From assembly GCF_000739065.1 (NCBI RefSeq), contig NZ_CP009149.1, positions 124,001 through 188,000 of the forward strand: DNA of 64,000 bases, written 5' to 3'. Below the pieces are notes generated by a model that saw nothing but the letters and a program-made list of their open reading frames with translations, had not been told where the DNA came from and searched no databases. The position numbers were made by a program, and so were the translations under genes. Position 1 is the first letter of the stretch. Each line of letters starts with the position of its first letter. Below, in pieces: positions 27,644 to 35,801 of the stretch. The stretch is from Methanocaldococcus bathoardescens. Its GTDB lineage: Archaea; AGJL01; Methanococci; Methanococcales; Methanocaldococcaceae.

Positions 27644-28242
27644 AAAAACTGCTATTAATTCTTGGAATAATTACGTTAATAACTTCAATGTCTATGTGCA
27701 TTACCTCTAAAAATATAGATGATTTAAAAAAAGAAATAGTGATTGAATTTAATGGAACTCCAGTAAAAGTTCCGTTGAGGACAACTATTGGTGAAGCAAA
27801 AGAAGTAAAGTTAATAAATACAACAGATAAAGAAATTTATGATTATTATCACTCTAAAATATTAATTTACATCTATGGAAATATGAGTTTAAAGCCAGAT
27901 GAAGGTGGAATATCAATAGTTGATTTAATAACAAAATTAGAGTGGTTTAATCAGTTTTACCCTCACAATATAGTTGTTGAATTAGAAAGAACAAACTCAA
28001 CTGTAACCGTAAAAAGTATCTTTGCAAATGGAAAAACATCAATAGATAAACTTAAGATAAATGAGAGTGAATATTTAATGAACAATAATAAAACAATGGT
28101 TATAAAGATTATAAAAACTCAAAATAATGCAACAATAATGAAAATAAACAATACATTTATAATTGAAGGGAATTCATTAAAAGAGATGGATAAGGCAGAG
28201 ACGAGGTTTATTATTGCTTTATTTAAGGGTAATATAAATTAA
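27640..28242 (+). CDS. Exported protein of unknown function, target of CRISPR array 1 insertion
   Basis: This 200-residue protein begins with a hydrophobic signal-like segment (MKKLLLILGIITLITSMSMC); the Cys could be lipidated, but the preceding residues fit a lipobox poorly. The rest is hydrophilic with several Asn-X-Thr/Ser sequons (NTTD, NMSL, NSTV, NATI). It overlaps the signal peptidase gene by 4 bases. Its last 14 codons are repeated, in drifted form, at about 29341-29383, beyond CRISPR array 1, so about 1.1 kb appears to have been inserted at its 3' end. Confidence 0.8.
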   Translation: MKKLLLILGIITLITSMSMCITSKNIDDLKKEIVIEFNGTPVKVPLRTTIGEAKEVKLINTTDKEIYDYYHSKILIYIYGNMSLKPDEGGISIVDLITKLEWFNQFYPHNIVVELERTNSTVTVKSIFANGKTSIDKLKINESEYLMNNNKTMVIKIIKTQNNATIMKINNTFIIEGNSLKEMDKAETRFIIALFKGNIN

Positions 28243-28245
28243 ATA

Positions 28246-28312
28246 GAAAGTGGGGCTGAAAGAAGTGAAACTCAATCTTGGATATTCTAATAAAGCAAAA
28301 CCCTATGATTTC
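28246..28312. repeat. Decayed palindromic block after the exported-protein gene
   Basis: Starting four bases after the stop, the sequence GTGGGGCTGAAAGAAGTGAA and the following 40 bases align with the frhD-radB block (reverse complement of 34612-34678) with many substitutions that break the stems. It appears to be an old, degraded copy of the same kind of block. Confidence 0.6.
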
Positions 28313-28363
28313 GACACTTCAATCTATTAAGTTACATCTCTTAGAGGTAATTGATATTTCATA

Positions 28364-28747
28364 TCCAAATATTCAAATGGCATTTATCACGTGGAAATTC
28401 TTTTCTTTTTAATTTAAAGCTTTTTAAAAACTTATTTTTCAATTTTAAGAATTTTTATCGAATTTCTAAGGGTAATTTATTTTGATAATTTTAAGTATTT
28501 AAATTAATTAAATTATAGAGATTTTTAAAAGATTTTAAATAATTATTTTTAAATCAAAATTTCCCCAATAAATATTAAAGATTAAAAAATTTTAAAACTT
28601 TTTAAGATAGAAAATTAGAAAATAAAATCAAATTAAAAACTTCAGGGGTTTATAAATAAATGAGATAATCTACCCTTCGAAAATTATGGTATGAAAAAGC
28701 TTAAATATTAGAAGAGATAACATACAAAATGAGCAAAATATTGCCCT
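28364..28747 (+). promoter_or_regulatory. CRISPR leader 1
   Basis: This AT-rich, non-coding sequence directly precedes the first repeat. It matches the reverse complement of 37020-37405 along its whole length (best over the last 120 bases, including AAAATTATGGTATGAAAAAG and GAGCAAAATATTGCCCT). It should contain the array promoter and adaptation signals. Confidence 0.8.
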
Positions 28748-29300
28748 GTTAAAATCAGACCGTTACGGTATGGAAACCCATTTGTGTTAATAATGAAATG
28801 AATTTCATCATGTTAAAATCAGACCGTTACGGTATGGAAACAAGATGTTATAAAAAGTAGTGATTGGAACTATTTAGTTAAAATCAGACCGTTACGGTAT
28901 GGAAACATTAGGTAAAGGTTCTGGAAAATCTACTATGTGTTGTGTTAAAATCAGACCGTTACGGTATGGAAACCATAAATCAATAACAATTGAAGTATTT
29001 TCATCTATTGTTAAAATCAGACCGTTACGGTATGGAAACTTTTTTATAGTTTGCTCATATTTTTGTGCTTTCTTGCTGTTAAAATCAGACCGTTACGGTA
29101 TGGAAACTCCTTCTCAATAACATAAACGTGCTTAATCTTGCCAGCTTCTTGTTAAAATCAGACCGTTACGGTATGGAAACATCTCTATACAGACTGAAAA
29201 TGGATACATAACAAGTTAAAATCAGACCGTTACGGTATGGAAACCAAACTTTGCAATTGATAATCTGGACATTTTGGGGTTGTAAGTCCCCAATGGAAAC
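28748..29300 (+). CRISPR. CRISPR array 1: 8 repeats plus a degenerate terminal repeat
   Basis: The 30-nt repeat begins GTTAAAATCAGACCG and ends ACGGTATGGAAAC, with the internal palindrome CCGTTACGG. Repeats start at 28748, 28812, 28877, 28944, 29010, 29078, 29151 and 29215; spacers are 34-38 nt, except one of 43 nt. A degenerate last repeat at 29271-29300 keeps only the ATGGAAAC end and has gained a GGGG...CCCC hairpin. The leader is on the left, so transcription runs on the plus strand. The repeat and 3' tag (ATGGAAAC) resemble type I arrays of methanogens. No cas genes are in the window. Confidence 0.97.
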
Positions 29301-29340
29301 TTTTTTATATTATCTATTAAATTATGTTTATTATGGGTTT

Positions 29341-29383
29341 AATGAGGTGTATTATTGCTTTATTTATGGGCAATAATAACTTA
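29341..29383 (+). repeat. Relic of the 3' end of the exported-protein gene
   Basis: The sequence from ATGAGGTGTATTATTGC onward matches the last codons of the gene at 28201-28242 (ACGAGGTTTATTATTGC), with 17 identical bases in the centre (TATTATTGCTTTATTTA) and a one-base insertion before the stop. It lies beyond the degenerate end of CRISPR array 1. Confidence 0.75.
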
Positions 29384-29426
29384 AAATGTATATCAAAACT
29401 ACAAAACCTCTTTTTTGGTGTTTTTT

Positions 29427-30629
29427 ATGTTGATTGTTGATGTTAATCATGGGGCTTTGCAATTGGCTGAGGAGTATTTAAATCTTGGTTATGATGTTGA
29501 TGTATGGGATATTTATCAAAAAATAAAAAAATCAGATGATTTTAAAATTAAATATAAAAAATTAAAAGAAAAATTTGGAAATAGATTGAATTTATTTTTT
29601 GAACAACCAGATTTTGAAAAATATGATAGAATTATAGCTCCAATCCACTGCCCAATAGATGTTAATTTTATCCCATTTACAGATGCTGTGTCTGAAATAT
29701 TAAAGGAGAAATTTGGAGATATCTATAAAAAAATAATAAATATTACTGGAGTTAAGGGAAAGACAACAACAACATCTTTAATAAATCACATTTTAAAAGA
29801 GAAATATTCAACATACCTACATAACTCAAATTTTGGTTCTATAGCTCCACCGACTATTTTAAAGGTTTTAGATGGCTTGGATATTGATAAATATGACTTT
29901 TTTATATTTGAAACATCCTTGGGATTAGTTAAATGCAAATATGGGGCTATAACAAATGTATTAGAAAATTATAAAATAGCTGGTGGAAGGAGGGATGCAT
30001 TAACTGCAAAATTCAGCTCATTAAAAAATGCTGAGATGGCTTTTATAAATAGGAGAGATATTGAAAGATATAACTTAAATATAAGCCATAAATGCCTAAA
30101 TGTTGTTAATGTTGATAAGGTAGAAATTTTAGAAAATTATCCTCTGAAATTTAAGTATATTGATGATATTTATGAATTTAATAAAAATATATTTGGATTA
30201 CATTTTGTAGAAAACTCATTATTTGCCATAGAGGTTTGTAAAAATTTGGTTGATATGGATGAGATAAGATATAGGTTAAAAACATTTACTATAAAAAATA
30301 GAATGGAAATTAAGGAGATAGATGGAAAGGTTTTAGTTAAAAATATCAACCCTGGTTTAGATGTAAAAGCTATTTCCTACGCTATAAAAGATTTTTTAGA
30401 AGTGTTTGGTGGAGATATCTATATTGGCGGAGATTTTGGAGTTGTTTGCGAAGAAATTGATGTAAAAAAACTTGCTGAAATATTAAAAAACTTTAATTGC
30501 CAATACATATTTGTTGGGGAAATTGGAAAAGAACTATTAAAATATTTAGATGGAAAATATATTGAGAGATTTAATGAAAATAAAATAAATAAAAACTCTT
30601 TAGTTATTCTTAGAGAGAGAATTGTCTAA
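29427..30629 (+). CDS. cfbE: Coenzyme F430 synthetase (CfbE, Mur ligase family)
   Basis: This 400-residue Mur ligase-like ATPase closes the lactam ring and matures the last precursors of the nickel tetrapyrrole F430, the cofactor of methyl-coenzyme M reductase. The P-loop ITGVKGKTTTTSLINH is near residues 110-125, preceded by a CfbE-type N-terminal domain (MLIVDVNHGALQLAEEYLNLGYDVDVWDIY). ATG at 29427 follows TTGGTGTTTTTT; an upstream extension lacks a site. It converges on taw1, whose stop is 10 bases away. Confidence 0.9.
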   Translation: MLIVDVNHGALQLAEEYLNLGYDVDVWDIYQKIKKSDDFKIKYKKLKEKFGNRLNLFFEQPDFEKYDRIIAPIHCPIDVNFIPFTDAVSEILKEKFGDIYKKIINITGVKGKTTTTSLINHILKEKYSTYLHNSNFGSIAPPTILKVLDGLDIDKYDFFIFETSLGLVKCKYGAITNVLENYKIAGGRRDALTAKFSSLKNAEMAFINRRDIERYNLNISHKCLNVVNVDKVEILENYPLKFKYIDDIYEFNKNIFGLHFVENSLFAIEVCKNLVDMDEIRYRLKTFTIKNRMEIKEIDGKVLVKNINPGLDVKAISYAIKDFLEVFGGDIYIGGDFGVVCEEIDVKKLAEILKNFNCQYIFVGEIGKELLKYLDGKYIERFNENKINKNSLVILRERIV

Positions 30630-30639
30630 TATTTTATAT

Positions 30640-31575
30640 TTACTCAAAAATCTTTGGGTTGATTTTTCTATTTTCATTTTGCAATAACGCCACTCTACTG
30701 TCTTCACTATCATCAATTAATTTGTATGAGCTGTTTTCTTCCAATATTTTAGCTAATTTTAAGATTTCATCATATTGTAACATATCTTCCTTATTTAACC
30801 TTCTTCTTGAATAACCAACGTGCATATAGGACTTTAACTCAATGAAATTGACATCGGCCCTTTCATAGAGCTTTACAAATTTTAAAATATCGTCATTACA
30901 TCCTCTAATTAAAGTAGTTCTTATACAACTTCTCTTTTTCTCTTTTAGGATATCTAAAGTATTTAGGATATTTTCCCAATACTCTTTCTTTCCCCCACAT
31001 ATTCTTCTATAACTATCTAAATCATAGGCATCTAATGAGATATACAGCTGAGTTGGTTCTATTTTTTCAATAACATCAGTCAAGATTCCATTTGAAACAA
31101 CAAATGTCGTAAATCCATTCTTATGGAATATCTTTATTAACTCATCTAAGTATGGATAAAGAGCAGGCTCCCCTGATAAAGATATGGCTACATGCTTTGG
31201 CTCTAACGCCTCTTTAAATTTTTTCTCTCCAACTCTATCCAATACTCCAGCATAACCCATAATTATTCTTTTATGCATGGCTAAAATTTTTTCATAAACT
31301 ACCTCTGGCTCATCCCATTTTGGTTCTTTAATCTCACTTACATTTATATCACTTGGCAATACTCTCCAACAGAATATACAATTTTGCTGACACCAAATAA
31401 CTGATGGTGTGCATTGAATACACCTATGTGTTTCAATACCATAAAATTTTGATTTATAACAACTCTTATCTTCTAACATCTTTTTTCTAACCCATCCGCA
31501 TAGTTTAACTGCTGTGTGGTTATCTATTTGATACCTCTGCTTTCTTAAAATCTTATAAATCTCTTCTGGAATCAT
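30640..31575 (-). CDS. taw1: 4-demethylwyosine synthase (TYW1, radical SAM)
   Basis: This 311-residue radical SAM enzyme condenses N-methylguanosine-37 of tRNA-Phe with pyruvate carbons to form the tricyclic base of wyosine. The SAM cluster is C62-x3-C66-x2-C69 (CQQNCIFC), and the auxiliary cluster cysteines correspond to C26, C39 and C52. Further motifs are SLSGEPALYP and YISLDAYD. The ATG follows GTGAGATT. It lies downstream of comE, separated by a palindromic block and a relic of the comE 3' end that immediately precedes the taw1 leader. Confidence 0.94.
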   Translation of the reverse strand: MIPEEIYKILRKQRYQIDNHTAVKLCGWVRKKMLEDKSCYKSKFYGIETHRCIQCTPSVIWCQQNCIFCWRVLPSDINVSEIKEPKWDEPEVVYEKILAMHKRIIMGYAGVLDRVGEKKFKEALEPKHVAISLSGEPALYPYLDELIKIFHKNGFTTFVVSNGILTDVIEKIEPTQLYISLDAYDLDSYRRICGGKKEYWENILNTLDILKEKKRSCIRTTLIRGCNDDILKFVKLYERADVNFIELKSYMHVGYSRRRLNKEDMLQYDEILKLAKILEENSSYKLIDDSEDSRVALLQNENRKINPKIFE

Positions 31576-31591
31576 AATCTCACTTTAAAAA

Positions 31592-31627
31592 TTAATTCTT
31601 TTTAATCGCTTCCATAAACCTATATTT
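31592..31627 (-). repeat. Relic of the comE 3' end
   Basis: On the minus strand these 36 bases encode KYRFMEAIKKN and TAA; the real comE ends KYRFMEAIKRS TAA at 31807-31842. The first nine codons encode the same peptide with only synonymous base changes (for example CGA versus AGG), and the last two are conservative. The relic abuts the CCATAGGG end of block 5 with no gap. Confidence 0.88.
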
Positions 31628-31805
31628 CCATAGGGCTACCGCCCTATTGGTATGAACCTTTTAGTAAAAGGTTCATCAAAACCTAACACCTCCTCGCTAC
31701 GCTCGGAGGTGTAAATTAAATTTGGGGTATACCAATAGGGGAGTAGCCCCTATGGTTGCGGATACCCGGGATGCATTGCCTCGCTACGCTCGGCAATGCC
31801 TCTTA
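31628..31805. repeat. Palindromic block 5 between comE and taw1
   Basis: The modules in order are CCATAGGGCTACCGCCCTA, GAACCTTTTAG / TAAAAGGTTC, ACACCTCCTCGC / GCGAGGAGGTGT type, CCAATAGGGGAGTAGCCCC and GGCATTGCCTCGC / CGGCAATGCC. The stems are intact although loop and stem bases differ from those of blocks 1-4. No gene is present. Confidence 0.85.
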
Positions 31806-31806
31806 T

Positions 31807-32373
31807 TTAGCTCCTTTTTATCGCTTCCATAAATCGATACTTCAAAACAACAGGTGGAATCTCTATGTTAGGACATTTTTCGTTATATGGAATTGCTTTG
31901 GCAATAATAACCTTACATTTCTCTTCATTTAAAGCCTTTTTAAACTCTTTTTCAAATTCCTCCAAGCTTTTTGTTGTTACTACATCTAATCCACAACCTT
32001 TAGCTACCTCCTCTAAGTTTGTATTTTTGCTGGTGTGAGTTTTTTGGTTGCCTGTAGAACCATAAGCAGAATTATCTATTATAACCAATATATAATTTTT
32101 TGGATTCATATAACCAATTGTTGATAGTGAGCCAAGGTTCATCAATATAGAACCATCACCATCTATAACTATAACCTTATCTTTAGAATTCAAAGCTAAT
32201 CCTAAACCAATTGAAGAAGCTAATCCCATTGAACCAAGCATATAAAAGTTTCTCTCTCTATCTTTTACATAATACAACTCTTTAGAAGGAATTCCAATAT
32301 TGCTAACTATTATTTCCTTCTCTCCAACATTTTCAACAATTTTTTTAATTATATCTATTCTCTTTGGATACAT
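31807..32373 (-). CDS. comE: Sulfopyruvate decarboxylase, beta subunit
   Basis: This 188-residue subunit has the TPP-binding motif GDGSILMNLGSLSTIGYMNPKNYILVIIDN. With ComD it decarboxylates sulfopyruvate to sulfoacetaldehyde in coenzyme M biosynthesis. Its C-terminus (KYRFMEAIKRS) is duplicated beyond block 5. The ATG follows GATGATACC; the stretch up to comD holds a small palindromic module rather than the tight junction expected for two subunits. Confidence 0.94.
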   Translation of the reverse strand: MYPKRIDIIKKIVENVGEKEIIVSNIGIPSKELYYVKDRERNFYMLGSMGLASSIGLGLALNSKDKVIVIDGDGSILMNLGSLSTIGYMNPKNYILVIIDNSAYGSTGNQKTHTSKNTNLEEVAKGCGLDVVTTKSLEEFEKEFKKALNEEKCKVIIAKAIPYNEKCPNIEIPPVVLKYRFMEAIKRS

Positions 32374-32438
32374 GGTATCATCTCTTTTATATTTATTTCA
32401 TTACGAGAATCTAAATATACTTTAAACAAGGCTCCACT

Positions 32439-32486
32439 TAAGAGGCAATGCATCCGGTTTTGATGAAACTTTTACTAAAAGTTTCA
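32439..32486. repeat. Palindromic module between comD and comE
   Basis: AAGAGGCAATGCATCCGG is a fragment of the GGCAATGC module, followed by the hairpin GATGAAACTTTTACTAAAAGTTTCAT. The hairpin overlaps the comD stop codon (TGA at 32484-32486), so comD uses a stop supplied by the module. No 3' relic of comD was found on the far side. Confidence 0.6.
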
Positions 32487-32990
32487 TTCTAAATCGTATT
32501 CCCAATATAGTGCATCAAATAACAAAGCTACAGGATATGATATCTTATACATATAGGAGGAGGCATATTTTATTAATTTATAGGCTTCTTCTGGTGTTTT
32601 TGGTTTGTATGTTGGAATTTCACAAACATCCAACAATTTTTCAATCCATCTTCCCATAGGTATTTGGGCAGGTATTTGCTCTTTCAAATCCCCCCTATGG
32701 CTGATTATTAATAATGTAGGAATTTGGAAAGTTTTGTATAATGAAGCAATTGCATTTATTGAGTTCCCAATCCCTGAGTTCTGCAGTAATATGGCTGTTT
32801 TTTTTCCTGCTAAATATGCTCCAGCACATATTCCAAATGCTTCTTCCTCTCTTGTTGCTGGTATGTGAGTTATGTCCTCATCATTTTCAATCAATTTTAG
32901 CAAATTTTTTAAGTTTGCACAAGGAACAGAGCAGATAAAATCTATATTTGACTCTTTTAAGGCATTGTAGATTGCTAAGCTACCTCTCAT
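32484..32990 (-). CDS. comD: Sulfopyruvate decarboxylase, alpha subunit
   Basis: This 168-residue subunit carries the pyrimidine-binding domain of TPP enzymes, with the activating Glu in PATREEEAFGICAGAYLAGK. It partners with ComE for coenzyme M synthesis. GGGGGATAAT precedes the ATG. The C-terminus YWEYDLE ends at a stop lying inside a palindromic module, so the native tail may be slightly altered. It is divergent from comA, which makes the sulfolactate precursor, grouping three coenzyme M genes. Confidence 0.94.
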   Translation of the reverse strand: MRGSLAIYNALKESNIDFICSVPCANLKNLLKLIENDEDITHIPATREEEAFGICAGAYLAGKKTAILLQNSGIGNSINAIASLYKTFQIPTLLIISHRGDLKEQIPAQIPMGRWIEKLLDVCEIPTYKPKTPEEAYKLIKYASSYMYKISYPVALLFDALYWEYDLE

Positions 32991-33145
32991 ATTATCCCCC
33001 TACTTTTACTATTTGGAAATAAATCATAAAGAATATATACTTAATCCCTGCTATTTACTATCAAACTTTTTATAATTTTATAATATATTTGCATTATAAG
33101 GAAAATCACATATAAAAAATTTCTTAAAAGAAATAAGGTGAAAGT

Positions 33146-33901
33146 ATGAGAGCATTTGAATTCTTATATGAAGATTTCCAAAGAGGTTTAACTGTTGTGT
33201 TAGATAAAGGTTTGCCACCAAAATTTGTTGAGGATTATCTAAAAGTTTGTGGTGATTATATAGATTTTGTAAAGTTTGGATGGGGAACCTCTGCAGTTAT
33301 TAATAGGGATGTTGTTATTGAGAAAATTAACTACTATAAAGATTGGGATATTAAAGTTTATCCAGGGGGGACATTATTTGAATATGCTTATATTAGGGGC
33401 AAGTTTGATGAATTTTTAAATGAATGTGAAAAACTTGGATTTGAAGCTATTGAAATTTCAGATGGTTCTTCAGATATAAGCTTAGAGGAAAGGAAAAAAG
33501 CTATAGAGAAAGCTAAAGATAATGGATTTATTGTATTAACTGAAGTTGGTAAAAAACTGCCAGAGAAAGATAAAAAACTAACCATAGAAGATAGAATTAA
33601 GTTAATAAACTTTGATTTAGATGCTGGGGCAGATTACGTTATTATTGAGGGTAGAGAGAGTGGTAAAGGTATTGGGCTGTTTGACAAAGAGGGAAAAATA
33701 AAGGAAAAGGAATTAAAGGTCTTAGCTAAAAATGTTGATATCAGTAGAGTTATCTTTGAAGCTCCACAGAAAAATCAGCAGGTAGAATTTATATTAAAGT
33801 TTGGTAGTTCAGTTAATTTAGCAAACATTGCCTTTGATGAGGTTATAAGCTTAGAGACATTAAGAAGAGGGCTTAGAGGAGACACATTTGGAAAAGTTTA
33901 A
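33146..33901 (+). CDS. comA: Phosphosulfolactate synthase
   Basis: This 251-residue TIM-barrel enzyme adds sulfite to phosphoenolpyruvate in the first step of coenzyme M biosynthesis. The segments VLDKGLPPKFVEDYLKVCGDYIDFVKFGWGTSA, KVYPGGTLFEYA and EISDGSSDI are typical of ComA. AGGTGAAAGT precedes the ATG. It is divergent from comDE, and the stop overlaps that of radB by four bases on the opposite strand. Confidence 0.95.
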   Translation: MRAFEFLYEDFQRGLTVVLDKGLPPKFVEDYLKVCGDYIDFVKFGWGTSAVINRDVVIEKINYYKDWDIKVYPGGTLFEYAYIRGKFDEFLNECEKLGFEAIEISDGSSDISLEERKKAIEKAKDNGFIVLTEVGKKLPEKDKKLTIEDRIKLINFDLDAGADYVIIEGRESGKGIGLFDKEGKIKEKELKVLAKNVDISRVIFEAPQKNQQVEFILKFGSSVNLANIAFDEVISLETLRRGLRGDTFGKV

Positions 33902-34536
33902 TCAAGAATCTCTATACCTCTTTCAACTATCTTAAACCTTAATTTTTCCTCCCCAGCATGTCTATGTTTTTCCAATATAGCCAATCTGTCCCCATTAAGT
34001 TTTTCTAATCTAACAATACATTTACTCCAATATTCTAACAAAGTCCCTCCAGAAGCTTCAAAGCCATTAACCGTCTCTCTCACTTGATTTGTTATTAAAA
34101 CAGCTAAGTTATTTGTTTTAGCTAATTTTAATAAGGTTTTTACCTGATTACCAAGCATTTTATTGAGCATGATGTTTTTATTGGCTTCATCACTTAACTC
34201 TAATCTATACAAAGATGTTATGTTATCAACCACAATTAAACTTGCATTATTGGCAATTAATGGAAGCTCTTTTTGTATAACTTTATCTTGCTCATAGAAA
34301 TCAAAAACATCATATATTATCATATTTTCCAAAACCTTTTGGTAGTAGTTTGGGGCTATTTGTTTAATCCTCTCTATTGATAATCCTCCTTCAGTATCGA
34401 TATAAATTACTTTTCCAAAATTAATGGCGTTTATAGAGTTTATAATGCATATATTTGTCTTTCCTACTCCTGGAGGTCCATAAATTTGAGTTATTGTCCC
34501 TTTTTCAGCATTTCCCTGTAGAATTTCTCTAAGCAT
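33898..34536 (-). CDS. radB: DNA repair and recombination protein RadB
   Basis: This 212-residue RecA/Rad51-like core ATPase lacks the N-terminal DNA-binding domain, as RadB does. Walker A GPPGVGKT is at residues 20-27, Walker B is SLIVVDNITS, and the L2-region substitute is VRETVNGFEASGG. It is thought to modulate RadA-mediated recombination. GGGATTTTAC precedes the ATG. It follows frhD on the same strand; the frhD 3' relic and a palindromic block lie between them. Confidence 0.94.
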   Translation of the reverse strand: MLREILQGNAEKGTITQIYGPPGVGKTNICIINSINAINFGKVIYIDTEGGLSIERIKQIAPNYYQKVLENMIIYDVFDFYEQDKVIQKELPLIANNASLIVVDNITSLYRLELSDEANKNIMLNKMLGNQVKTLLKLAKTNNLAVLITNQVRETVNGFEASGGTLLEYWSKCIVRLEKLNGDRLAILEKHRHAGEEKLRFKIVERGIEILD

Positions 34537-34578
34537 GTAAAATCCCTTATTTCTTTATCTCTTCTAAAAAATTTAGGA

Positions 34579-34611
34579 TTATCTTTTAATTTCTTCTAAA
34601 ATCATTTCTAT
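34579..34611 (-). repeat. Relic of the frhD 3' end
   Basis: The minus strand reads IEMILEEIKR and TAA; frhD itself ends IEMILEEIKSKA TAA. The eight shared codons differ only at three synonymous third positions (GAG/GAA twice, ATA/ATT). The relic touches block 6 directly and precedes the radB leader. Confidence 0.85.
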
Positions 34612-34678
34612 CCATAGGGGCAAAGCCCCTATTGGGATACCCCAGAGCGGGGCTTCACTTCGTTCAGCCCCACTTCTA
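34612..34678. repeat. Palindromic block 6 between frhD and radB
   Basis: Two modules are present, CCATAGGGGCAAAGCCCC with TATTGG, and a stem on GGGGCTTCACTTCGTTC / AGCCCC. The block starts at the relic and stops about four bases before the frhD stop codon. It is the best intact relative of the decayed block at 28246. Confidence 0.82.
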
Positions 34679-34681
34679 TGC

Positions 34682-35155
34682 TTATGCTTTAGATTTTATC
34701 TCCTCTAAAATCATTTCTATTGCTTTATCTACAGCTTTAGCAACTTCTTCAGACAATCCTGGTTTTATATCCGGCATTGTAAATTCTTTCCCTTGGCATC
34801 CAATAACCACGACTTCTATTCCTTTATTGTGTAAATCTTTGAGAAATGGGGCTAATGGAACGTTGTGAGCATCAAAAGAATATTTTCTAATATTTGGTAG
34901 TTCATCAACATCTATCTTTTTTATTGTCCCTGGTTCTAAACCAAAATCAATGGCATCAACAACAATAATTTTCTTAATATCTTCATCAACTAAAGTCATT
35001 AAATAGTAAGCTCCACTCGCCCCAGCATCAATAACCTCAACATTATCTGGCAAGTCCATTTTTTCTAATTTGCTGATAACTTCACACCCAAAACCATCAT
35101 CTCCAAATAAAAGATTTCCACAACCAACTATTAGTATATCTTTTTTTCTCTTCAT
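34682..35155 (-). CDS. frhD: F420-reducing hydrogenase maturation protease
   Basis: This 157-residue HyaD/HycI-type endopeptidase trims the C-terminus of the hydrogenase large subunit after nickel insertion. The nickel-sensing acidic residue is in GCGNLLFGDDGFG (Asp 19), VIDAGASG carries the second ligand and DAHNVPL the His. GTGATAAA precedes the ATG. The hydrogenase structural genes are not in this window. The 3' end is repeated across block 6, and its last residues (SKA) differ from the relic (R). Confidence 0.92.
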   Translation of the reverse strand: MKRKKDILIVGCGNLLFGDDGFGCEVISKLEKMDLPDNVEVIDAGASGAYYLMTLVDEDIKKIIVVDAIDFGLEPGTIKKIDVDELPNIRKYSFDAHNVPLAPFLKDLHNKGIEVVVIGCQGKEFTMPDIKPGLSEEVAKAVDKAIEMILEEIKSKA

Positions 35156-35159
35156 TTTA

Positions 35160-35801
35160 TCACTTGGTTAGCATTTCTTTATATTTTTTAGCTTCTTCTT
35201 TAGGGTTTTTTGATTGATATATTGCCCTTCCAACAATAACATAATCGTTATCATCCAAAATATTTATAATATCTTCAACCTTTCCTCCCTGAGCTCCAAC
35301 TCCTGGGGTTATTACTGGTAATTTAGCAGTGTTTTTAATCTCTTTAAGTCGTTCAGGTCTTGTAGATGGGGCTACAATAGCATCAACTTTAAGCTTTTTA
35401 GCCATTTCAGCCAATTTATCTGCTATTGGTTGTAAAAATTGAACAGCTCCAGGATGACTCATTTCAGTAACCATTATTACTTTTTTGTTTAACTTTTTAG
35501 CAACATCTTGAACTGCCTTAACAGAATCCTCACCAACAAAACCATGGACTATTATTCCATCGGCATATTTTAGTGTTACTTTTGCTATCTTTTCATTTGT
35601 TGCTGGGATATCTGCAACTTTAAAATCACAGATAACTTCTTTATTGCATAGTTTTTTTATATCTTTAACTATTTCTAATCCAGAAGATAAAACTAACGGA
35701 TATCCAACTTTTATAGCATCAACATAATCTTTAACCTCTTCTACTATTCTTAAAGCTTCATCTCTATCTAAAACATCGAGAGCTAACATCAACTTTGGCA
35801 T
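35160..35801 (-). CDS. pyrF: Orotidine 5'-phosphate decarboxylase
   Basis: This 213-residue TIM-barrel enzyme performs the last step of UMP synthesis. The catalytic Asp-Lys-x-x-Asp array is in EVICDFKVADIPAT, and the phosphate loop includes TPGVGAQGG and VIVGRAIY. ATG at 35801 follows GGGGATAG; an upstream extension of 26 residues is not supported. A TATA-like CATATATACC (minus strand) lies about 50 bases upstream, preceded by a perfect 7-bp-stem hairpin at 35862-35879. The gene ends 4 bases from frhD. Confidence 0.95.
   Translation of the reverse strand: MPKLMLALDVLDRDEALRIVEEVKDYVDAIKVGYPLVLSSGLEIVKDIKKLCNKEVICDFKVADIPATNEKIAKVTLKYADGIIVHGFVGEDSVKAVQDVAKKLNKKVIMVTEMSHPGAVQFLQPIADKLAEMAKKLKVDAIVAPSTRPERLKEIKNTAKLPVITPGVGAQGGKVEDIINILDDNDYVIVGRAIYQSKNPKEEAKKYKEMLTK

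Noticed and set aside
28899-29120. Open frame across CRISPR array 1
   Set aside because: It is a translation of repeats and spacers (periodic VKIRPLRYGN-type peptide), not a gene.
32374-32483. A comD 3' relic beyond the small module before comE
   Set aside because: No stretch there encodes the end of ComD; the TATTTAGATTCT string is too weak a match.
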